From the NCBI GenBank assembly GCA_007844125.1, contig CM017556.1, forward strand, positions 71,610,697 through 71,674,696: a DNA stretch of 64,000 bases, read 5' to 3'. The position numbers and the translations under genes were made by a program. A model generated the notes under the pieces. It was not told the DNA's origin, did not search any database, and worked only from the letters and a program-made list of their open reading frames with translations. The first letter of the stretch is position 1. Every line of letters starts with the position of its first letter. The DNA comes from Sinonovacula constricta. Lineage: Eukaryota > Mollusca > Bivalvia > Cardiida > Solecurtidae. Positions 11,093 to 21,800 of the stretch are shown here, piece after piece.

Positions 11093-14000
11093 CACTGACT
11101 GTGTGGCATGCATCAATCGAATGTAAGTTACTGGCATAGTGCGATAATTGTATGACATGCATCAATCGAATATAAGTTACTGGCATAGTGCGATAATTGT
11201 GTGACATGCATTAATCGAATGTACGTTACTGTCATAGTGCGATAATTGTGTAGCATGCATTAATCGAATGTAAGTTACTGTCATAGTGCGATAATTGTGT
11301 GGCATGCATTAATCGAATGTAAGTTCTGTCATAGTGCGATAATTGTGTGACATGCATTAATCGAATGTAAGTTACTGTCATAGTGCGATAATTGTGTGGC
11401 ATGCATTAATCGAATGTAAGTTCTGTCATAGTGCGATAATTGTGTGACATGCATTAATCGAATGTAAGTTACTGTCATAGTGCGATAATTGTGTGACAGG
11501 CATCAATCGAATGTAAGTTACTGTCATAGTGCGATAATTGTATGACATGCATTAATCGAATGTAAGTTACTGTCATAGTGCGATAATTGTGTGGCAAGCA
11601 TTAATCGAATGTAAGTTACTGTCATAGTGCGATAATTGTGTGACATGCATTAATCGAATGTAAGTTACTGTCATAGTGCAATAATTGTGTGACATGCATC
11701 AATCGAATGTAAGTTACTGGCATAGTGCGATAATTGTGTGACATGCATCATCGAATATAAGTTACTGGCATAGTGCGATAATTGTGTGACATGCATCAAT
11801 CGAATGTAAGTTACTGTCATAGTGCGATAATTGTGTGGCATGCATTAATCGAATGTAAGTTACTGTCATAGTGCGATAATTGTGTGGCATGCATTAATCG
11901 AATGTAAGTTACTGTCATAGTGCGATAATTGTGTGGCATGCATTAATCGAATGTAAGTTTCGGTCATAGTGCGATAATTGTGTGACATGCATTAATCGAA
12001 TGTAAGTTCTGTCATAGTGCGATAATTGTGTGACATGCATTAATCGAATATAAGTTACTGTCATAGTGCGATAATTGTGTGGCAAGCATTAATCGAATGT
12101 AAGTTACTGTCATAGTGCGATAATTGTGTGACATGCATTAATCGAATGTAACTTACTGTCATAGTGCAATAATTGTGTGACATGCATCAATCGAATGTAA
12201 GTTACAGTCATAGTGCAATAATTGTGTGACATGCATTAATCGAATGTAAGTTACTGTCATAGTGCGATAATTGTGTGGCATGCATTAATCGAATGTAAGT
12301 TACTGTCATAGTGCGATAATTGTGTGACATGCATTAATCGAATGTAAGTTACTGTCATAGTGCGATAATATTGTGACATGCATTAATCGAATGTAAGTTA
12401 CTGTCATAGTGCGATAATTGTATGCCATGCATTAATCGAATGTAAGTTTCTGTAATAGTGCGATAATTGTATGACATGCATTAATCGAATGTAAGTTACT
12501 GTCATAGTGCAATAATTGTGTAACATGCATTAATCGAATGTAAGTTACTGTCATAGTGCGATAATTGTATGACATGCATTAATCGAATGTAAGTTACTGT
12601 CATAGTGCAATAATTGTGTGACATGCATCAATCGAATGTAAGTTACTGTCATAGTGCGATAATTGTGTGGCATGCATTAATCGAATGTAAGTTCTGTCAT
12701 AGTGCGATAATTGTGTGGCATGCATTAATCGAATGTAAGTTACTGTCATAGTGCGATAATTGTGTGACATGCATTAATCGAATGTAAGTTACTGTCATAG
12801 TGCAATAATTGTGTGACATGCATTAATCGAATGTAAGTTACTGTCATAGTGCAATAATTGTGTGACATGCATTAATCGAATGTAAGTTACTGTCATAGTG
12901 CGATAATTGTATGACATGCATTAATCGAATGTAAGTTACTGTCATAGTGCGATAATTGTGTGACATGCATCAATCGAATGTAAGTTACTGTCATAGTGCG
13001 ATAATTGTGTGGCATCCATTAATCGAATGTAAGTTCTGTCTTAGTGCGATAATTGTGTGGCATGCATCAATCGAATGTAAGTTACTGTCATAGTGCGATA
13101 ATTGTGTGGCATGCATTAATCGAATGTAAGTTACTGTCATAGTGCGATAATTGTGTGGCATGCATTAATCGAATGTAAGTTTCGGTCATAGTGCGATAAT
13201 TGTGTGACATGCATTAATCGAATGTAAGTTCTGTCATAGTGCGATAATTGTGTGACATGCATTAATCGAATGTACGTTACTGTCATAGTGCGATAATTGT
13301 GTGACATGCATTAATCGAATGTAAGTTACTGTCATAGTGCGATAATTGTATGACATGCATTAATCGAATGTAAGTTACTGTCATAGTGCAATAATTGTGT
13401 GACATGCATCAATCGAATGTACGTTACTGTCATAGTGCGATAATTGTGTGGCATGCATTAATCGAATGTAAGTTACTGTCATAGCGCAATAATTGTGTGA
13501 CGTGCATCAATCGAATGTAAGTTACTGTCATAGTGCGATAATTGTGTGGCATGCATTAATCGAATGTAAGTTACTGTCATAGTGCAATAATTGTGTGACA
13601 TGCATCAATCGAATGTAAGTTACTGTCATAGTGCGATAATTGTGTGACATGCATTAATCGAATGTAAGTTACTGTCATAGTGCAATAATTGTGTGACATG
13701 CATCAATCGAATGTAAGTTACTGTCATAGTGCGATAATTGTGTGGCATGCATTAATCGAATGTAAGTTACTGTCATAGTGCGATAATTGTGTGACATGCA
13801 TCAATCGAATGTAAGTTACTGTCATAGTGCGATAATTGTGTGGCATGCATTAATCGAATGTAAGTTACTGTCATAGTGCGATAATTGTGTGGCATGCATT
13901 AATCGAATGTAAGTAACTGTCATAGTGCGATAATTGTGTGGCATGCATCAATCGAATGTAAGTTACTGTCATAGTGCGATAATTGTGTGGCATGCATTAA

Positions 14001-14157
14001 TCGAATGTAAGTTACTGTCATAGTGCGATAATTGTGTGACATGCATTAATCGAATGTAAGTTACTGTCATAGTGCGATAATTGTGTGGCATGCATTAATC
14101 GAATGTAAGTTACTGTCATAGTGCGATAATTGTATGACATGCATTAATCGAATGTAA
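11093..14157. repeat. 49-bp satellite array, about 62 copies
   Basis: The period is 49 bp; for example the GTAAGTTACTG landmark recurs 49 bases apart near 13861 and 13910. Shorter 47-48-bp units have lost bases at AGTT(A)CTG. Variable sites combine freely: GTGTGG/GTGTGA/GTATGA, GCATTAAT/GCATCAAT and GTGCGATAA/GTGCAATAA. The unit holds ATGCAT and ATTAATCGAAT self-complementary parts. It contains no coding frame. The array lies between the two minus-strand genes. Confidence 0.97.
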
Positions 14158-15064
14158 ATGTGTGAACTGTACAGACGATGACAAACAACCATGGGCAAGG
14201 ATACTGCACAATTGTATCCGAGAATAAACCCATATATGCGTCGAAACTGTATGAAGTGAGTATCGTTTTTATGATAGTGGTTAATGCACGTGATGTCTAT
14301 TAAAATGCGACAATAATGATGATGAACATGCTATTTAATGAATATAATGATTATAATAATGAAGGTTACAACTTTGATGACGGTGAAGATATTCAACAAC
14401 ATAACATCATCAACATACACTTTTTTCACTTTTAACTGAATTGAGACGGATACATGTGCAAAGAATGCCACTATACCGGATTAAAAGCAGTTTCAAGATT
14501 TGCTGTTTGATCAGCTTCGGGACACTTTACAGGCTTAACGCAATAATCATTGTGACTTGAAAACAATTGGGACATGCCAATATCATGCAACGGTCCAAAA
14601 CGTGTTGTCGGTATTTAAAAATGAACCGCACCAACAGAATATTGGAAAATATTATGACGTCCGACTTTTATTTCCATGGCAACGCCAGAGGTCTGATACT
14701 GTTCAGTACATAACATCATACACGTCCACAAACGAACCGAATCTCAGTCTAAAGACTTGAACTTGATATTGTAAGTAAATTTGCTTAAATATTTAGTCTG
14801 TGAAATGTTGAACTATTTAACACTAACTTTTTTGTTTCATTAAATTTTAAACGATTAAACATTTTTGCACACTGATTATGATTTTGATGTACACGATCTT
14901 GCGTTCCCAATGGCCACGTGATCTTTGAATACCAGGGAATACTTAAGCACAATAAGACGTGTCATGTGTGTATGCGTTTGTTCTTTGTAGAATGCTTTCA
15001 TTGTAAAAGTTTGTCATTGAAGAATGCTTTCAATGTAGAATGCTTTCGTTGCAGAGGGGAAAAT
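14158..15064. other. Intergenic DNA, nothing recognised
   Basis: Unique-looking AT-rich DNA with a GATGATGA-type short repeat near 14310-14400. A 67-codon plus-strand frame at 14557-14760 has no signal, domain or splice context I recognise. Confidence 0.45.
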
Positions 15065-16835
15065 AATGATTAATTGTTTGCTAGAACCACTGCAACTCAC
15101 TAAGAATATATGACAAAGTCCTATGAGCATTGCAACATATACCAAACTCCGAAAAGGCACAGAACAAAGGTATTTCACATGCAAGCCAAGCGAAAAGTAA
15201 GAACAAATTTGTGATGAGTCATTTAACGAAAAGAGCAAACCCGACAGTTACCGCCTTGGAACGGTCAGTCGGCAATATGGACCGACTAGGATGCTTAAAC
15301 CGATTTTACAGAGCTCTAACCTCGCACTTCCCGACGAGTCCCTCAAATGCAAGCAATGAAATGAAAGACGATCTATTTGAAAACAAAATGTCCAAGGGCT
15401 GATAGTTTCTATAAGTTATGACGAAAGTAGTGACGTCATCGAACAATAATGTCCACATAGTGTTTAGAAAAAGAATATGGTATTATTTCGATTTGAAAAA
15501 ACTACACACAAATGGTTGACTATAAAAGAAATTAACTTTCTGAATCATGAACAAACATGACCAGAGACGAATAAATGGTTGTAGCATCCTGTTCATGTGA
15601 AGATAGAATTGAAGAACCAAAGTCCAATGTCCATCAAAGGAAATACACGTAACAATCCTTATAGGATGAATTAAATGACAACATAGATTACATGCACGAG
15701 GAGATTTTTACGACCGCCACACTGCACAAGTAACATTGTTGTGAACATGAATAAGAATATATGACAAAGTCCTATGAGCATTGCAACATATACCAAACTC
15801 CGAAAAGGCACAGAACAAAGGTATTTCACATGCAAGCCAAGCGAAAAGTAAGAACAAATTTGTGATGAGTCATTTAACGAAAAGAGCAAACCCGACAGTT
15901 ACCACCTTGGAACGGTCAGTCGGCAATATGGACCGACTGGGGTTCTTAAACCGGTTTTTACAGAGCTCTAACCTCGCACTTCCCGACGAGTCCCTCAAAT
16001 GCAAGCAATGAAATGAAAGACGATCTATTTGAATACAAAATGTCCAAGCGCTGATATTTTCTATAAGTTAGGACGAAAGTAGTGACGTCATTGAAAAATA
16101 ATGTCCACATAGTGTTTAGAAAAAGAATATGGTATTATTTCGATTTGAAAAAAAAAACTACACACAAATGGTTAACTATAAAAGAAATTAACTTTCTGAA
16201 TCATGAACAAACATGACCAGAGACGAATAAATGGTTGTAGCATCCTGTTCATGTGAAGATAGAATTGAAGAACCAAAGTCCAATGTCCATCAAAGGAAAT
16301 ACACGTAACAATCCTTATAGGATGAATTAAATGACAACATAGATTACATGCACGAGGAGATTTTTTACGACCGCCACACTGCACAAGTAACATTGTTGTG
16401 ATCATGAATAAGAATATATGACAAAGTCCTATGAGCATTGCAACATATACCAAATTCCGAAAAGGCACAGAACAGAGAACAGAGGTATTTCACATGCAAA
16501 CCAAGCGAAAAGTAAGAACAAATTTGTGATGAGTCATTTTACGAAAAGAGCAAACCCGACAGTTACCGCCTTGGAACGGTCAGTCGGCAATATGGACCGA
16601 CTAGGATGCTTAAACCGATTTTACAGAGCTCTAACCTCGCACTTCCCGACGAGTCCCTCAAATGCAAGCAATGAAATGAAAGACGATCTATTTGAAAACA
16701 AAATGTCCAAGGGCTGATAGTTTCTATAAGTTATGACGAAAGTAGTGACGTCATCGAACAATAATGTCCACATAGTGTTTAGAAAAAGAATATGGTATTA
16801 TTTCGATTTGAAAAAACTACACACAAATGGTTGAC
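15065..16835 (+). repeat. Tandem array of a ~656-bp repeat (left part, split by retrotransposon)
   Basis: One partial and two full units lie head to tail; the boundary motif TTGACTATAAAAG or its variant starts at 15516 and 16172. Each unit has, in order: TATAAAAG, a CATCAAAGGAAATACACG block, a CGACCGCCACACTGCACAA block, an AAAGGCACAGAACA block, the hairpin CAGTCGG-CAATATGGA-CCGACTG, and a perfect TGACGTCA (15431, 16083, 16746). Copies differ by a few percent. Frames on both strands are broken differently in different copies, so the unit is non-coding. The array resumes after the retrotransposon at 25949. Confidence 0.9.
16831..16835. repeat. Target site duplication, left copy (TTGAC)
   Basis: TTGAC directly precedes the left LTR and recurs right after the other LTR at 25949-25953. 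Intact copies of the host repeat (for example 15516) contain one TTGAC at this place, so it was duplicated on insertion. Confidence 0.95.
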
Positions 16836-18693
16836 TGTGACAAAATGGCCAAGAGGTGACTCACCAGGGTAGAATATAAAACTCAAAAGACAATTTAAAA
16901 TCAAATTATACTTTATATACAAAACAATATACATACAAGATAAAAGAAAATGATTTAAATACAATAGAAAAACAAAACCCCGCCGGCTTATATTAAGTCT
17001 GATAACTGTCCGCTGGTCTTAACTGTGCACTGTATCTATACTTCCTACACAACAAACGACACTTCTCTGATACACAATCCTTAGTATATGTGCTACGACA
17101 TAGCTGTCCGATATGGTATCTGCTCGTGCAGCTCACTCTTGCGACGAAACTGTCCAATATGGTATCTGCTCGTGCAGCTCACTCCTGCGACGAAACTGTC
17201 CAACATGGTATCTCCCTTGCCGTTCCCCACACAGAGTCTACCCCGTCGTACATGTAACGAATGCGTGGTACAAGTCGACCTTATATCGCTGTCCACCAAT
17301 GGGCCTCTGCTTGTCTACGTCTAAGTACGGCTCTTTACTGGCCTACATACGGCTCTTCACTGGCCTAAATACGGCTCTTTACTGGCCTACATACGGCTCT
17401 TCACTGGCCTAAATACGGCTCTTCCCTGGCCTAAATACGGCTCTTCCCTGGCCTAAATACGGCTACAAATGACAAATGACGTCAATTTACTTCTCAAAAT
17501 CAAATATTTAGTGTGTTTCTACATAACATACAACACCTTTACCATATAACACGTGTTCCTACACAACCATTATACAATATCCCATGTGTTTCTTCATATC
17601 ACTTAGACCATATCGATCATTTTGCATCATATTAGTGCATCTATGACATAGTAATGGTATATAAACCAATGGTATAATACCATCGTACTTGAACCATATG
17701 TCTGCTCTATGGTTTTACATAAGTGCCTTTAAACAGTGCATTTAAACAGTGCATAAGTCTCCCTCAACTATAAAACCAGACCTACTGTCAAACCTTCAAC
17801 TTTACATTTACCATTCTAGTGAAGTATCGAAATATTTATCCCATTTAGATTTAACCGAAAATAAATATGGCTTTCAAATCTTAATACATACATAGTCCTA
17901 ACATTATCATATAAACTTAGACTTAGAACCCTCGGCCTATAAAACATTAAAATGCTTTCAAAAATTGCCGATATTTCTAATGATCGTACACTTGTTTCCT
18001 TCAAAAAAACAATTTAACGATCTACTAAATAGAATTACGCTGGCGACAATTAGATGTAAAAGTTGCCAATATTAAATGACTGTACACTTGTTTTCTTCAA
18101 GAAAACAATACAACAATCTTACTAAATAATTAATTTAACAACAATTAATTCTGTAAAACGAAAAACTGCTTAAAACAAAAATGCGAAAAAATAAAAAGTA
18201 CTTACACATATTCCGTAGTGTTATGGTACAGCATCATCAACGTCCCCTATCAACGCATCTCGATAACTGACACCAACACTTGGAGCGTACAGATATTTAT
18301 ACAAATAGACAGCCCCGTAGCCTGACTTAATTCAAGAACCCCGAGAATTTGTAACCCGTGATTCCTCAGACTTCTCGTGAAAAACCAATTGCATACACCT
18401 TTAGTACGCCTCACCTTTTTAAGAAAAAAAAGGCCTAACGTAAATAAACTATGGGTTAACGTTTCAAGACCCTTTCAAAATGAATAAAAAACACTCTATT
18501 CATGTAATTATAAAAACAACATAATTAGAACCTCTAAAAACCCTTTACACACTAAAAGGCAACAAAATAACCCTAAGGTTATCCCTATTTTACTAAAATC
18601 AAACTCTACAGTATCGCTCTGGCCTACGTGACATAAGCCTCGTACACAAAATCACTATATAAAATAAGGCCACGACTATGTTATTTTGTGACA
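16836..18693 (-). repeat. 3' LTR of the Gmr1-like element
   Basis: 1858-bp direct repeat of 24091-25948, with ends TGTGACA…TGTGACA (TGT/ACA inverted tips). It follows the polypurine tract on the coding strand. It contains two minisatellites and one TGACGTCA site at 17477-17484. Confidence 0.96.
17104..17479. repeat. Minisatellites inside the LTR (46-bp and 22-bp)
   Basis: CTGTCCRAYATGGTATCT recurs at 17104, 17150 and 17196 (46-bp period). TACGGCTCTTYACTGGCCTA recurs about every 22 bp, seven times from 17326. The same arrays occur in the other LTR at 24359-24734. One of the three LTR differences falls in the 22-bp array. Confidence 0.9.
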
Positions 18694-18712
18694 CACGTTC
18701 CCCCTCCGGGAA
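18694..18712 (-). other. Polypurine tract
   Basis: On the minus strand a purine run ending GGAGGGGGAACGTG lies directly upstream of the 3' LTR start. It is the expected primer for plus-strand DNA synthesis in LTR retrotransposons and fixes the element's orientation. Confidence 0.8.
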
Positions 18713-18880
18713 AAAGTGGTTACACTTTTTTCAACTAAACCAAATAACGACCATACGATTTACAAGAATACTGCTATAATACAACACTAACACTATTGCA
18801 TTTAAAAACAACAACAGAATCATACCACTATAAACAGCTATGAAACAACTGCAAAGCTCTGACATTTCCCTATACACAAT

Positions 18881-21800
18881 CTATCCTACTCTACTGAGAT
18901 AATCTGCACCAACATTATCCTTACCTCGGATTGATCTAATCCGCATACGGTATGGCTGTAATGCCAACGCCCATCTCATTAACCTAGAGTTCGCCATCTT
19001 GGACTTATTCAAATAGGTCAACGGCTGATGATCAGTCTCAAGGATAAACTCCTTACCAAACAAATACCGATGGAACTTGGAAACACCCCAAACAACTGCC
19101 AGACATTCCTTCTCAATAACTGAGTAGTTTTTCTCTCTATCTAACAACTTCTTACTAGCGTAAGCTACCGGCATCTCCTCTCCTTCCGTTTCCTGTAATA
19201 AAATCGCCCCTAATCCAGTATCTGATGCATCAGTTCTGAGTATAAACGGCTTGTCAAACTGTGGCAACCTTAAAATGGGAGGTCCTACAAGACATCTCTT
19301 TAATGCCTGAAAAGCGTTCTCATGACTTTCCTCCCAAATAACCTTGTTTGGCTTCCCTTTTTTTGTCAAATCCGTTAACGGAACCGCAATAGCCGAGAAA
19401 TTAGGGATAAACTTCCTGTAAAACCCGACAACGCCTAAGAAGGATCTGACTTGCTTCTTAGTCACTGGTCTCTCTGCTTTCTGAATTGCCTCAACTTTTT
19501 CTGCCACAGGCAAAAGTGTCTGAGTCTCACCTAACATATGCCCTAAAAACTCAAGCCTACAAAACCCTAAACTACACTTCTTTGGCCTAGCAGTCAACCC
19601 TGCTACCCGAAGTCTACTCAATACCTCTAGTAAAGCTACAACATGCTGCTCCCACGTACTTGTGTATATCAAGATATCATCTATCAAACTAATAGCACAA
19701 TCCAACCCAAGCAAAACCTTTCTCATTAATCTGTTAAATGTACTTGAAGCCGACACTAAACCAAACGGCATTTTCTTAAACCGAAACAATCCTTTGGGCG
19801 TCTCAAAGGACGTCAAATCCTTTGCCTGTTCAGTTAAAGGAACCTGCCAATAACCTTTACTAAGATCTATCTTAGAGAAATACTTAGCCTCTGACAACTT
19901 TGAGAATATCTCCTCTGCATTTGGCATAGGTTCTGCATCAAACACTGTAACCCTATTTAACTGTCTAAAATCTATACAGAATCTAATACTGCCATCTTTC
20001 TTCCTTAACATCACAACTGGACTCGAAAATGGTGCTTTTGAGGATTCAATGACTCCTAACTCTAACATTTTCTTAACTTCCTCTTCTACAGTCGCAACTG
20101 ACTGATAAGGTATAGGATATCCTTTGCACCTAAAAGGATCATTCGTATTCAACTGAATATCATGCTCTATATAAGACGTAGTTCCTGGTATGTCTGTCAA
20201 CACATCTACAAACTCCTTTATTGTATTCTCTATCTCTTTTCTCTGGCATGTAGTCAATTCTTTACATATTTCAACATCCTTAATATCTTCCTGACCTATT
20301 CTAGTAGGACACTCTAACGGGATTTCTACATCTAACAAACCTTCTGACTGACCTACATCTCGCTCTTCCTCTACAACAGCAGCACTCACTACAGCTAATA
20401 TACCTAAGTTTTGAACATCCTCACTTACCTTTCTCTCATTGTATCTTTTCAACATGTTTGCATGAAACGTTCTCTGCTTACCATTCATGTCTATCCTGTA
20501 ATCCATTTTGTTAACGACCTTCGTTACTGTAAATGGCCCTTTCCACTGCAATAACAACTTGTTCTGATTTACCGGAAGTAAAACCAACACCCTTGAACCT
20601 TCTACAAATGACCTTTTCTTTGACTTTTGATTGTAATGCTTCTTTTGTCTTAACTTGGCCTTACCCAATTGTTCCTGTGCCATCTTACACGTTTCCTCTA
20701 ATCGTTCCCGCAGATCAATCACGTACTGGTAGGTTGACTTGACCTCTCCGTCACTTACCTCTCCTGACCACAATTCCTTGAGTATACTCACTGGACCTCT
20801 AACTGTTCTCCCATAAAGCAACTCAAATGGTGAAAATCCCAAACTCTCTTGTGGTACCTCTCTATAAGCAAACAATGCTGCATTGATATACTTGTCCCAA
20901 TCTTTGGGTCGTTCACTACACATACGTCTAAGCATCTGTTTTAAAGTCCCATTGAACTTTTCGACCAATCCATTACAAATAGGATGATACGGTGTCGTAG
21001 TCAATTGTTGTAATGACAATAACCTACTCACCTCAGACATCAGCTTTGATGTGAACTGAGACCCCATGTCTGTAAGCATCTCTTCTGGTATACCAAGTCT
21101 ACTAAACATATCTACCAATGCTTCTGCTACTCTTTCAATTTCAATACTAGGTAAAGCTACTGCCTCTGGGTATCTAGTAGCATAATCTACCATCACCAGT
21201 ATGTACCTATTCTTTCTATCTGTCATCGGCTCTATAGGACCCACTATATCTATAGCTACACGCTTGAACGGAGTTTCAATCAATGGCATATTCCCTAAAG
21301 GTACTCTCTGTATTTTCCCTTTTGGCAAAGTACGCTGACAAATGTCACATGACCTACAATACCTGCTAACCTCTGAGCATACACCTGGCCAATAAAACTC
21401 TGCCAACACCCTATCACTTGTCTTACGAATACCTAAGTGACCTGCCATCAAAGCCTCATGTGCCAACTTCATCACAGACTCACGACATTTCTTAGGAACA
21501 ACCAACTGATACGACTTCCTATTATCTTTGGTTTCATACATCCGATACAATAAGTTATTCCTAAACACAAAACTGACCTGACCTCCACCTTTACATGACT
21601 TAGTTTGACCTTCCTCTGCTCTAACTCTAGTCCTTGCTAACGTTTCATCAGATAACTGTAATTCCCTGAACTCGGTCTTGGTAATATTTAAGATTTTGCC
21701 CGGAACGTTTAACTTCCTATACGGCCTATTTTCCCGTGAAATCTGAGCCCTTGTCTGTACAGCATTTAACACATCTCCTGGATCAGGAAATCTCGCCCCT

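Noticed and set aside
11093..14157. CRISPR-like array
   Set aside because: Direct head-to-tail units with no unique spacers, in animal DNA; a satellite.
15014..16717. Recurrent 70-100-codon frames on both strands (also at 26.1-27.1 and 28.9-29.2 kb)
   Set aside because: They recur because the 656-bp repeat recurs. Copies carry different stops and frameshifts, so there is no coding constraint.
17088..17412. Frames repeated at 17.1 kb and 24.3 kb
   Set aside because: They are in the two LTRs and translate LTR minisatellites; not genes.
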